Of a stretch of DNA of 64,000 bases, positions 8,999 through 16,983 are shown piece by piece (position 1 is the first letter of the stretch; every line of letters begins with the position of its first letter). Under the pieces are notes generated by a model. The model was not told where the DNA came from, made no database searches, and saw only the letters and a list, made by a program, of their open reading frames with translations. The DNA lies in contig JAJDAF010000008.1 in the NCBI GenBank assembly GCA_029261995.1, forward strand, positions 124,001 through 188,000. The letters run 5' to 3'. Both the position numbers and the translations under genes were made by a program. The DNA is from Candidatus Zhuqueibacterota bacterium. GTDB lineage: Bacteria > Zhuqueibacterota > Zhuqueibacteria > Oceanimicrobiales > Oceanimicrobiaceae.

Positions 8999-9355
8999 AT
9001 GCCGCTGAACGAAACGATTCTTCCAGAGTTCGATCTCGAGATGGCGAATACCCGCGAAATACTGGAAAGAATCCAGGGCATCAAGCCGAGTCGCTAGAGA
9101 GTGCCCCGGAAACTTTCGATAAGAATGTCGTCGCCGCCCGGGCTGCAATTGCTGCTACCAGCGATGAAATGCTGATGCAACAGTGGTCGTTGCTTTCCGG
9201 CGGTGAAACGATTTTTACCATCCCCAAAACTGCTGTTCTGCGCAGTTTTGTGATGAATCACATGATTCATCATCGGGCTCAACCGGGGGGCTATCTGCGA
9301 ATGAAGGATGTGGCGGTTCCTTTCGATCTACGGGCCGTCGGCGGACGAAGAATGA
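8999..9355 (+). pseudogene. Decayed DinB-family gene (internal deletion plus frameshift)
   Basis: ATG 8999 opens a frame reading MPLNETILPEFDLEMANTRE, the N-terminus typical of DinB-like four-helix (YfiT/DinB) proteins, but it stops after about 33 codons. In another frame from about 9102 the C-terminal part follows: TFDKNVVAARAAIAATSDEM, MLMQQWSLLSGGETIF and VLRSFVMNHMIHHRAQ (with the metal-ligand HxxxH region). About 70 middle residues are missing. Near 9320 a run CCTTTCG carries one extra base: removing a T restores the usual ending SIYGPSADEE followed by TGA 9353-9355. So one large deletion and one 1-base insertion are visible. Family recognition rests on memory of DinB-like sequences. Confidence 0.75.
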
Positions 9356-9593
9356 ATTGACCGTAGTCTCGGTCACTCTGTTTTACAAACTGTTGAGACG
9401 AAGCGGCCCATTGGCCGTGTGGTCTGCAAATTGAACTCGAACAGTATATCCCAGTGTAGGTGATTTCTCCCGCATCCACGACCGGTTCCGAAAGCGCTGC
9501 CGCTGCCCATATAGCGCGAGACTCGTCTCTTCATACACTCTTGGTCTTCTAACTTTGCTGTAGATTGCTGTCCTTGTTCGTCAGGAGGGTTCC

Positions 9594-11687
9594 ATGAATG
9601 ACAAGCGGAAGACGAAAGCGCAACTCATTGAGGAAATTAGTGATTTGCGTCTGATAGTTTCCAAATTGGCTGCGAGCAAAGGCGATGCCGCATTCACGGT
9701 TGCCGACCATGGAGAGTCGGCAATCGAAACTGCCGCAGCAGACAAATCCGACATCAGAACTACGGTCCAGTGGTGGGAGTCCGAATCGCGCCACCGTGCG
9801 CTGGTTGAACAATCCGTTGACGCCATCTACATCTTGCAGGACGGCAGGTATGAGTTGGTCAATCCTGCGTGGGAACATTTGCTCGGATATTCGAGGGAAG
9901 AGGCTCTCAATCCGCGATTCGATTTCATGCAGATTGTCGCAGACGAAAGCAGGGCGCTGATTAAAGGCCGCCGGCGGGCGGTGGAGACAGGCCTGCCGGT
10001 GCCTTTGAGATATGAGTTCAAGGCTGTCACCGCTGGGGGCAAGATTCTCGATTTGGAAGTCAGCACATCGTACATCACATGGCACGGCCGGCCGGCCACT
10101 CAGGGGCTGTACCACGATATCACGCAACGCAAGCGTGCCAAGCAGGCGGTCTTGCAGAGCGAGCAGCGTTTTCGCGATCTGTTTGAGGGTTCGCCGGACG
10201 CAATTTTTGTTCACGCCCGCGATGGCAGTTTGATGGATGTCAATCCCGCCGCCTGTCACTTGCACGGTATGACCCGTGATGAACTGATGGAAAAGAACGT
10301 AGCTAACCTGGTACCCCTGGAATTGGCTGACAGCGCTCTTGAGTATCTGGGGGAGTTGTTCGAAGAGGGTTCGGGCTACTCTGAAGGAAAATCTCTGAGA
10401 GTCGATGGCGGCCATGTCCCCATTGAATTGCGTGCACGCCGCATCGAGTACAACAACACGCCGGCAATATTGATGCACGCTCACGACATTACGAACCGCA
10501 AGCGGCTGGAGGAACAACTTTCGCACTCGCAAAAGATGGAGGCAGTCGGCAGGCTTGCCGGGGGCGTGGCGCATGATTTCAACAATCTGATGACCGTTAT
10601 TGTGGGCCACGCCGAGTTCGGACTACAACAAACGACTGAATGCAACCAGTGTCACAACGAGTTTCGACAAATTGACCAGGCTGCGCAGCAAGCCGGAGAT
10701 CTGGTTGCGCAGTTGTTGAGCTTCAGCCGTCGGCAAGTACTCGATTTGAAGGTCATCGATTTAAACGAGACCGTGCGCAGACTGGCCGATTTGCTGGAGC
10801 GCGTTCTTGGACCGAACATTCGACTCAGCAAATTGCTCGATTCGGAGATTAGCGCTGTGTACGCCGACAGCAACCAGATTCAGCAAGTATTGATGAATGT
10901 CGCCCTGAATGCCCGTGACGCCATGCCGACGGGCGGTGAACTAACTTTTAGAACGAGAAGCTTTGAAGCGGATGATGAGTTTCTCGGTTTAGCATATCTT
11001 GACGCTAGTCCTGGAACGGCTACGAACAGCCGGCAATTTGTTGAGATTATGGTTTCTGACACGGGCGAGGGCATGGATGCGGAAACCTTGTCGCGAATTT
11101 TCGATCCGTTTTTCACTACCAAACCGCTTGGAAAGGGTACTGGGCTCGGCTTGGCGGTGATGTACGGAATTGTCAAACAGCACGGCGGCGCAGTAAAGGT
11201 AGAAAGTGAGGTCGGCCGCGGCAGCACATTTCGCATCTATTTTCCCGCGGCTGGCGTCAGCTCGACAAGTGGCGCAGGCGATGCCAAGCCCTCGACGCTC
11301 CCTCGAGGCGGCGAGACGATCCTGGTGGTTGAAGACCAGGAAATTGTCCGCAAAGTCTCTGTGCGAATTCTGGAAGGCTTGGGCTACAGGGTGCTTCAGG
11401 CCGAAAGCGGCCACCAGGCAATCGAAGTCTTCTTGCGGGAGAAAGACGGGATCGATTTGGCGGTCATGGACGTCATCATGCCAGGAATGGACGGCCTGGA
11501 GACCTACCGCGAACTAAGTGCGACCAAACCTCGCCTGCCGGTCATTTTCGTCACAGGGTTTGCGGTGGAATCGAGACTCGCCGAGCTCGACCACATCATG
11601 GAAAGCGAACCATGTGCCGTTCTGCCGAAACCATTCAACAAGCGCGATCTGGCCATGAAAGTCCGGCAGATTCTGGATAGCGCCTAG
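9594..11687 (+). CDS. Hybrid histidine kinase PAS-PAS-HisKA-HATPase-REC
   Basis: 697-residue cytoplasmic sensor kinase without signal peptide or transmembrane helix. Order: N-terminal short coil (1-55); PAS domain 1 (about 62-175, VEQSVDAIYILQDGRYELVN); PAS domain 2 (about 186-305, FEGSPDAIFVHARDGSLMDV); dimerisation/phosphoacceptor region with H-box LAGGVAHDFNNLM (His327); ATPase with N-box NVALNARDAM, G1 VSDTGEGMD, F-box IFDPFFTTK and G2 GKGTGLGLAVMYGIV. A C-terminal receiver follows, ILVVEDQEIVRK, with phosphoacceptor Asp626 in VMDVIMPGMDG and Lys in VLPKPFNK. It is an AHDFNN-type kinase, as in many orphan hybrid sensors. Start ATG 9594 has AGGAGG six bases away. No partner regulator is adjacent, so output is unknown. 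Confidence 0.93.
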   Translation: MNDKRKTKAQLIEEISDLRLIVSKLAASKGDAAFTVADHGESAIETAAADKSDIRTTVQWWESESRHRALVEQSVDAIYILQDGRYELVNPAWEHLLGYSREEALNPRFDFMQIVADESRALIKGRRRAVETGLPVPLRYEFKAVTAGGKILDLEVSTSYITWHGRPATQGLYHDITQRKRAKQAVLQSEQRFRDLFEGSPDAIFVHARDGSLMDVNPAACHLHGMTRDELMEKNVANLVPLELADSALEYLGELFEEGSGYSEGKSLRVDGGHVPIELRARRIEYNNTPAILMHAHDITNRKRLEEQLSHSQKMEAVGRLAGGVAHDFNNLMTVIVGHAEFGLQQTTECNQCHNEFRQIDQAAQQAGDLVAQLLSFSRRQVLDLKVIDLNETVRRLADLLERVLGPNIRLSKLLDSEISAVYADSNQIQQVLMNVALNARDAMPTGGELTFRTRSFEADDEFLGLAYLDASPGTATNSRQFVEIMVSDTGEGMDAETLSRIFDPFFTTKPLGKGTGLGLAVMYGIVKQHGGAVKVESEVGRGSTFRIYFPAAGVSSTSGAGDAKPSTLPRGGETILVVEDQEIVRKVSVRILEGLGYRVLQAESGHQAIEVFLREKDGIDLAVMDVIMPGMDGLETYRELSATKPRLPVIFVTGFAVESRLAELDHIMESEPCAVLPKPFNKRDLAMKVRQILDSA

Positions 11688-11743
11688 CAACGGAGCTTGA
11701 ATATCGATTTTCGGCTCTAACACAACCCGGCGAAGCCGGAACC

Positions 11744-11846
11744 AAAAATATTTTAGACGTGATTAACAGGATTTTCAGGATTAGTTTTTAAGCCGACCAT
11801 TCACAACATCCTGTTGATTTTGTAAATCCTGTCCAAAAAATATTTT
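11744..11846. repeat. Imperfect intergenic inverted repeat
   Basis: AAAATATTTTAGAC with GATTAACAGGATTTTCAGGA on the left faces ATCCTGTTGATTTTGTAAATCCTGTCC with AAAAAATATTTT on the right. The outer AAAATATTTT arms and the CAGGATT blocks pair. Such ACAGGATTTACAGGAT-type palindromes are common dispersed intergenic repeats in environmental bacteria. It sits between the kinase and nitrilase genes and could also act as a terminator. Confidence 0.6.
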
Positions 11847-11897
11847 GCCAAAAAGTGACAGAATTTGACTTGTCAGGAACTAACCTGCGGAAAAGAC

Positions 11898-12875
11898 ATG
11901 AAAAATAGCAAGCCGTTCAATGTCGCCATGGTTCAACATCCGCCTGTTTTTCTGAATCTGCACGAGAGCCTCGAGCGTGCCTGCGAGCACATCAACGCAG
12001 CGGCGGAGAAGGGTGCGAATGTTGTGGTCTTCCCGGAAACCTGGCTACCGGGCTACCCTGTCTGGCTTGATTTTGCGCCACGAGCCGCACTTTGGGATTA
12101 CCCGCCTGCCAAGGCGCTGTTTCGCACTCTGGTTGAAAATGCTCTAAACCTGGGCAGTCCGGAGTTGAAGCGTCTGCAGACCTGCGCGAAAACAGCAGGC
12201 GCCTATGTCATTGTTGGCGCTCACGAATTGCAGGGCGGCACGCTTCACAATACGATTTTCTACCTGCACAAAAATGGCCGGGATTTGGTGGTACATCGCA
12301 AGCTTATGCCAACTTACACCGAGCGTATGCTCTGGGGCCGCGGCGATGGCAGTACCCTCGGCACGCTCTCCACTGAATTCGGCAAGGTAGGTGGCCTGAT
12401 TTGCTGGGAACATTGGATGCCTTTGGCCAGGGCCGCCATGCACGCGCAGCAGGAAACCCTGCACGTGGCGCAGTGGCCCATGGTCAAAGAGATGAATCTT
12501 GTCGCCAGTCGGCACTACGCATTTGAAGGGCAGTGTTTTGTTGCCGCGGCCGGCTGCGTGCTCAGCCGCAAAGATGTGCTGGAGGGCTTCCGCTCACTGG
12601 ACCAACCGGCGAATCCGGGCATAAGTCTGCTCGAGGAAATGGCGGACGGTGATGACCAACCATTCCTGCGCGGCGGTAGCGCCGTGATTGCGCCCAACGG
12701 AGGCTTCCTGCATGAACCGCTCTACGATAAATCCGAAATCTTGCTTGCCAGAATCGAGCCCGGCATGATCACCGAGGGCAAGATGGCGCTCGACTCCACA
12801 GGCCACTATTCACGGCCGGGCATCTTCGAATTGAAAGTCAACACAAGAGCCCAAATCGACGTCACGTTTGATTAG
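11898..12875 (+). CDS. Nitrilase (carbon-nitrogen hydrolase superfamily)
   Basis: 325-residue cytoplasmic enzyme of the nitrilase branch, hydrolysing organic nitriles (or cyanide-type substrates) to carboxylate and ammonia. The catalytic triad is visible: Glu47 in FPETWLPGYP, Lys135 in HRKLMPT and Cys169 in GLICWEHWMPL; WLPGYPVW and CWEHWMP are hallmarks of true nitrilases rather than amidases. Length fits the family core. The C-terminal SAVIAPNGGFLHEPLYD and HYSRPGIFEL are also conserved. Start ATG 11898 (MKNSKPFNVAMVQHPP) is preferred because homologues begin there; the frame is open a little further upstream. Exact substrate range (aromatic, aliphatic, arylaceto) cannot be told. A hairpin follows. 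Confidence 0.92.
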   Translation: MKNSKPFNVAMVQHPPVFLNLHESLERACEHINAAAEKGANVVVFPETWLPGYPVWLDFAPRAALWDYPPAKALFRTLVENALNLGSPELKRLQTCAKTAGAYVIVGAHELQGGTLHNTIFYLHKNGRDLVVHRKLMPTYTERMLWGRGDGSTLGTLSTEFGKVGGLICWEHWMPLARAAMHAQQETLHVAQWPMVKEMNLVASRHYAFEGQCFVAAAGCVLSRKDVLEGFRSLDQPANPGISLLEEMADGDDQPFLRGGSAVIAPNGGFLHEPLYDKSEILLARIEPGMITEGKMALDSTGHYSRPGIFELKVNTRAQIDVTFD

Positions 12876-12916
12876 GAGTTTGAAGATGCCGCAGTGGCAG
12901 TGTCTTTATAAACAAG

Positions 12917-12952
12917 GGCCCGATTCATCGAGACGACCGTATGAATCGGGCC
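12917..12952. terminator. Bidirectional hairpin between convergent genes
   Basis: Perfect 12-bp inverted repeat GGCCCGATTCAT (12917-12928) / ATGAATCGGGCC (12941-12952) with a 12-base loop, between the nitrilase stop (12875) and the minus-strand stop (13008). U-runs are weak on both sides. Confidence 0.65.
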
Positions 12953-13007
12953 ACAAAAGCTGTCGTTTATAAACCTCTTGCTTGTAGAGATGCGAACCAG
13001 GACTTCC

Positions 13008-13799
13008 CTAGTTGGTTCCTGCCTCTGGTAGATAAGACAAATCCGGTCTTGCCCAACCGCTGACACGTTCGATTTTTCGGGTTAGAGCAAGCGCACGCAT
13101 GTCGAGTTGTTTGCCTTCTTCGCCTAGCAAAGTCTGGTTCTTCTTGCTCTGAGCCCAGAAGTCCTCGGGGTCTTTGGCTGACTGTAACACCGCGAGCATC
13201 GGCAACTCCAGACCCATTCCACCGATGTAGAGGGAGTAGCCATCGGTGATTCCCTTGCTGGCAAGCAAACTGACGTAGTCTTTTGCCAGCTCTTTCGCCT
13301 CGTCCATCTTGCCATACTGAACCGAGTAGAAGGTCCAGTGTAGATATCTGGCCTCTTCAGGAGTCAGCCTTGGGGTTTCCGGAACATAGGATAACTCCGT
13401 TGAGCGGCTGGCGACAAACCGTTTTTCATGGTCCAGCAGGTCGTCGAACTGCTCAACCATGGCTGTGAATTTTTCCTTCCCAATCTTCTCTACCAGCGCT
13501 CCGAAGGCTTTATCGATAGTTTCCATGTCGGCCAGGCTCTTGACCGGAATGACATAGTAGTAGTGGAAATCTTCGCGCATGGATACATGAATGGAAGGCA
13601 CCGCCAATTCATGGGTGCGCATGACATTCACCCACTCTTTGACCGCGGTCTCGTACTGAGTTACCATCGCGGGCTTGACCACGTCTTCGCCAATGAAGAA
13701 CATCTGGCTTGGTTTTGCCTCGTCCTGCGACATCGCCGGCGTGGCCAGCAGGCCCAGAAACAGGACAGCCGCTACCGTGAGAATTAGCTTACTTTTCAT
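13008..13799 (-). CDS. Secreted protein of unknown function
   Basis: 263 residues with a clear signal peptide (MKSKLILTVAAVLFLGLLAT, cleavage after PAMS). The mature part has two ferredoxin-like (dimeric alpha/beta-barrel) segments: VTQYETAVKEWVNVMRTHEL with YYYVIPVKSLADMETIDKAF, then LHWTFYSVQYGKMDEAKELA with YSLYIGGMGLELPM. The arrangement suggests a NIPSNAP/ABM-like fold, as seen in secreted proteins of Bacteroidetes and KSB1-type genomes. There is no catalytic motif. The ribosome site AAGGAG precedes ATG 13797-13799. It is a single gene facing away from the cytochrome operon, with about 490 bases between the two start sites. Confidence 0.75.
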   Translation of the reverse strand: MKSKLILTVAAVLFLGLLATPAMSQDEAKPSQMFFIGEDVVKPAMVTQYETAVKEWVNVMRTHELAVPSIHVSMREDFHYYYVIPVKSLADMETIDKAFGALVEKIGKEKFTAMVEQFDDLLDHEKRFVASRSTELSYVPETPRLTPEEARYLHWTFYSVQYGKMDEAKELAKDYVSLLASKGITDGYSLYIGGMGLELPMLAVLQSAKDPEDFWAQSKKNQTLLGEEGKQLDMRALALTRKIERVSGWARPDLSYLPEAGTN

Positions 13800-14050
13800 G
13801 ACGCTACTCCTTGTGATAGTGAATAAGAAACTGCCCGTGTGCCGGTCTTGTAGCGCTGTTCTTCAGGAAAGGCAACCTTAAAACCCTCGCATCTCGAATC
13901 GGACTTTGGTTTGGTGGTTTGTAGCGTCGGATGAGTCGATGAAAAGTCGGAGCTGGCGTAGAATGTCAGACGTGGAACCGGCGTTGGAGCACTCGAATAA
14001 TGATGAAATCTAAACAATTCCGATCTGGAGATCAAGCAAATAATCAACAT

Positions 14051-14072
14051 ATTTTCCCAGTGTCGGGAAAAT
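14051..14072. promoter_or_regulatory. Perfect dyad, possible operator
   Basis: ATTTTCCC (14051-14058) and GGGAAAAT (14065-14072), 6 bases apart, in the divergent region. It could bind a dimeric regulator or form a hairpin; no U-run follows. Confidence 0.35.
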
Positions 14073-14151
14073 AACATGCATGTTTTCGCGATTTCAGAGG
14101 CAAATCAATGGTTTCGCAACGCGGTTGAGCAGGAGCAACTCTGGCACGAAC

Positions 14152-14180
14152 TTGGCAAATGTTGCATTCTTGCAAATATT
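14152..14180 (+). promoter_or_regulatory. Candidate promoter of the cytochrome operon
   Basis: TTGGCA at 14152-14157, 17 bases, AATATT at 14175-14180; the predicted start near 14187 gives a leader of about 100 bases to ATG 14289. A weak match, chosen by spacing. Confidence 0.3.
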
Positions 14181-14288
14181 CACTTCTCATGCGGCTTCCC
14201 TGGCCAGTCTGGTCGTCTAACTGCACAACGAACTTGAGCCCAGAACCCACCCTGGTGCGGGAAGTGCTCCTTTAGGAGGGTGGTCCTC

Positions 14289-15941
14289 ATGTGTTTTTCG
14301 TCGAATCATCAACTCCAGGGCTGTTTTCGACTAGCCTTGGTTATTTTGCTCACCCTCGCGACAACTGGCATTCGGACCGGAGGTGACGTCGGAATCAGCG
14401 GTCGGGTTGTCGATGCTGCCGGGCAGCCGGTTGCAGGCGCGATTGTCCGCGTGCAAGCCACTGCCATGACAGCTCTGACAGATGCCGATGGCCAGTTTAC
14501 AATCCATAACACGGGCGCGCTCGACGATGTGATGGTCACGGCCTGGAAGCTCGGCTACTTCAACGGCGGCGTTCGAATTGAGGATGAAACCGACTCACCG
14601 GAGATCGTGCTTGCCGAGCTGCACCCTGCCGACAATCCTGACTATGAATGGGTCGATCCACGCCCCAATCCCGACGATGAGGTCAAGAACTGCGGCGATT
14701 GCCACGCCTCTATTATCTACAGCCAGTGGTCGAACAACGGCCACTTTAAATCCGCTACCAGTCCATTGTTTATGAGTCTTTATAATGGTAAGGACATTTC
14801 CGGTGAAGTCGCAGCTCAGCCGGGTTACCGCATCGATTACCCGCACTCGAATGGCAACTGTGCCAATTGCCACGCCCCTGCAGCAGCGGTGAAAGACTAC
14901 ACCGGCGTCGATATGAACAAACTCAGCAATGTTGAGCTGATGGGCGTCTCCTGCGACTTCTGCCACAAAGTGAAGGACGTGGCGATGCAGGCCAACACCA
15001 GCTTGTTCAGCGGCGTGCAACACATGAACCTGCTACGCCCGCCGGATGGCCATCAGATGTTTTTCGGCCCGTACGATGACATCCCAGACCCGGATGCCTA
15101 TTCGCCGGTGATTTCGGAGAGCATCTTTTGCGCCCCGTGCCACGAGGGTAGTTTTTGGGGTGTCCCGATCTATGAATCGTATTCGGAATGGCTGGCAAGC
15201 CCCTACGCTGAGCAAGGCGTGACCTGCCAGAAATGCCACATGCCGCCCGACGGCGTGACCAGTAATTTTGCGCCCGGCAAAGGAGGGATGGAGCGCGACC
15301 CGGCCTCGATTCCGTCGCATTTTCAGTTGGGTTCTCGCGACAGTTCCTTTCTGGCCTCCGCCGTTGAGATGAAGACGACAGTCAAGCGCCGCTCCGGCAA
15401 ACTCACAGCTCGGGTGGCGATTGAAAACGTGGCGGCAGGCCATCACGTGCCAACTGACCAGCCGATGCGCAACATGATTCTGCTCGTCGCAGCCGTCGAT
15501 GCAAACGGTAAGCAGTTGCCTTACATAGGCGAGAACCGTGTCCCGGTCTGGGGTGGACGCGGCAAGCCTGAAGATGGCGATTTTGCCGGCCTGCCGGGTA
15601 AGGGTTTTGCAAAAGTCCTGTTCGAGCCCAACCCGCTTTACAATGCCGATCGTGCCAGCCTGAAAGGTAAACATGTCTTTCCCGCACCGCAGTGGCGCAT
15701 CATTGCAATCAAAGAAGATACACGCATCGCAGCCTTTGCCATCGATGTCACGGAATATGAATTCGACATGAAAAAAGCAGAATTCCCGGTTCGTGTAAGC
15801 AGCAAGCTAATCTACCGCCGGACGTTCAGGAACTGGGCGAAGATGAAGCATTTCGACCTGCAAGATATCACTCTTGCTGAAGGACTTGTGCGCATTCCTG
15901 CACGAACAGAGGCGTCGCAACTAACTTCGAGGGTGCAATGA
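14289..15941 (+). CDS. Secreted pentaheme c-type cytochrome with N-terminal CarboxypepD_reg domain
   Basis: 550-residue exported protein. N-terminal hydrophobic segment (LALVILLTLATTGI) acts as signal peptide. Residues about 35-115 form a carboxypeptidase-regulatory-like Ig domain (ISGRVVDAAGQPVAGAIVRV, TDADGQFTI). Then come five CxxCH haem sites: CGDCH, CANCH, CDFCH, CAPCH and CQKCH, in the arrangement of cytochrome c554-like proteins. The last part is a beta-rich region (ARVAIENVAAGHHVPTDQPM) typical of this family. Probably periplasmic or outer-surface electron transfer; partner unknown. Start ATG 14289 has AGGAGG nine bases upstream; GTG 14280 is too close to it. It overlaps the next gene by ATGA, so an operon is clear. 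Confidence 0.85.
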   Translation: MCFSSNHQLQGCFRLALVILLTLATTGIRTGGDVGISGRVVDAAGQPVAGAIVRVQATAMTALTDADGQFTIHNTGALDDVMVTAWKLGYFNGGVRIEDETDSPEIVLAELHPADNPDYEWVDPRPNPDDEVKNCGDCHASIIYSQWSNNGHFKSATSPLFMSLYNGKDISGEVAAQPGYRIDYPHSNGNCANCHAPAAAVKDYTGVDMNKLSNVELMGVSCDFCHKVKDVAMQANTSLFSGVQHMNLLRPPDGHQMFFGPYDDIPDPDAYSPVISESIFCAPCHEGSFWGVPIYESYSEWLASPYAEQGVTCQKCHMPPDGVTSNFAPGKGGMERDPASIPSHFQLGSRDSSFLASAVEMKTTVKRRSGKLTARVAIENVAAGHHVPTDQPMRNMILLVAAVDANGKQLPYIGENRVPVWGGRGKPEDGDFAGLPGKGFAKVLFEPNPLYNADRASLKGKHVFPAPQWRIIAIKEDTRIAAFAIDVTEYEFDMKKAEFPVRVSSKLIYRRTFRNWAKMKHFDLQDITLAEGLVRIPARTEASQLTSRVQ

Positions 15942-16960
15942 GACCTGTGACAGTATTTTGCGCGGCCGGCCTGCTCATGGTTCTGTTCTACAGCGCGGGT
16001 TGTGGAAAGAAAGAGTCGGTACCAAAACAATTTACACTGGCAATCCCACCAGGACTTGAGCAGCTAGAACCGGTAATCCCGGTGGACAATCCCCTGACAC
16101 AGGCGAAGGTCGTTCTGGGCCGCAAACTCTTTTTTGACGAGCGACTTTCTTTGGATGCGACGGTCTCCTGCGCCACGTGCCACATTCCGCTGCTTGGCTA
16201 CGGAGATGGCCGCACCACCTCGATGGGGGTTTACGGCCTGCGGTCCACACGCAATGCCCCCACGTTGATCAACCGGGTGTTTGGCAAGACACAATTCTGG
16301 GACGGCCGCGCCGCCTCTCTTGAAGAAGTTGTTCTCGAGCACATGGTTGCAGCAAACGACATGAGAAACACACCGGAACGGCTGGTCAGTGCTCTGACGC
16401 CGGATGAAACTTACTCCCAGGCCTTCACCGAAATATTCGGCGCCATTGCTGCTGAGACTGTGGCCCAGGCGGTTGCCGCGTATGTGCGGACAATCGTTTC
16501 TGGCGATTCGCCCTACGACCGTTTCATGGCCGGAAATACCGATGCCCTGGATGAATCTGCCCAAAGAGGAATGGCGCTCTTCAACAGCGAGCGCACCAAC
16601 TGTGCAACCTGCCATGCCGGCCCGAATTTTACGGATGAGCAATTCCACAGCAACGGAGCAGGAATGGACAGTCCGTCACCCGATCCCGGACGGGTGACTC
16701 AGACTGGAAACGAGTCTGAACGAGGCCGATTCAAGACCCCGACTCTGAGGGATGTGACTCGCACCGCTCCTTACATGCATGATGGCAGCTTGAGATCGCT
16801 CAAGGATGTGATTCGATTCTACAACCAGGGCGGGATTGCCCACCCGAATCTGAGTGCGCAAGTCAAACCGCTGCATTTGAGCACGCAGGAACAAACAGAT
16901 CTGATTAATTTCTTACGCAGCTTGCGCGGGTCGAATTCGTTTCAGCCCGGCAGCTCTTGA
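15938..16960 (+). CDS. Diheme cytochrome c peroxidase/MauG-like lipoprotein
   Basis: 340 residues, lipoprotein signal with lipobox YSAGC (Cys at about 22), so anchored in a membrane facing the periplasm. Two CxxCH haem motifs, both CATCH: the first in SLDATVSCATCHIPLLGYGD, the second in ERTNCATCHAGPNF; further family traits are LRSTRNAPTLINRVF, QFWDGRAASLEE and FKTPTLRDVTRTAPYMHDG with the distal Met. This fits the bacterial diheme peroxidase/MauG superfamily, which reduces hydrogen peroxide with electrons from c-type cytochromes or oxidises protein substrates. The cytochrome genes on both sides are plausible redox partners. Start ATG 15938 overlaps the previous stop (ATGA). Confidence 0.9.
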   Translation: MRPVTVFCAAGLLMVLFYSAGCGKKESVPKQFTLAIPPGLEQLEPVIPVDNPLTQAKVVLGRKLFFDERLSLDATVSCATCHIPLLGYGDGRTTSMGVYGLRSTRNAPTLINRVFGKTQFWDGRAASLEEVVLEHMVAANDMRNTPERLVSALTPDETYSQAFTEIFGAIAAETVAQAVAAYVRTIVSGDSPYDRFMAGNTDALDESAQRGMALFNSERTNCATCHAGPNFTDEQFHSNGAGMDSPSPDPGRVTQTGNESERGRFKTPTLRDVTRTAPYMHDGSLRSLKDVIRFYNQGGIAHPNLSAQVKPLHLSTQEQTDLINFLRSLRGSNSFQPGSS

Positions 16961-16983
16961 TTCAACGCAGGAGTCCTAAAACG

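Larger units (their letters stand above)
13800..14288. other. Divergent intergenic region, no gene seen
   Basis: About 490 bases between two divergent starts. Open frames here have implausible composition. It holds a perfect 8-bp dyad and one candidate promoter (listed separately), so it is best read as a regulatory region. Confidence 0.5.

Noticed and set aside
13796-14077. 93-codon minus-strand frame in the divergent region
   Set aside because: Low-complexity, overlaps regulatory dyad and the secreted protein's ribosome site; no domain.
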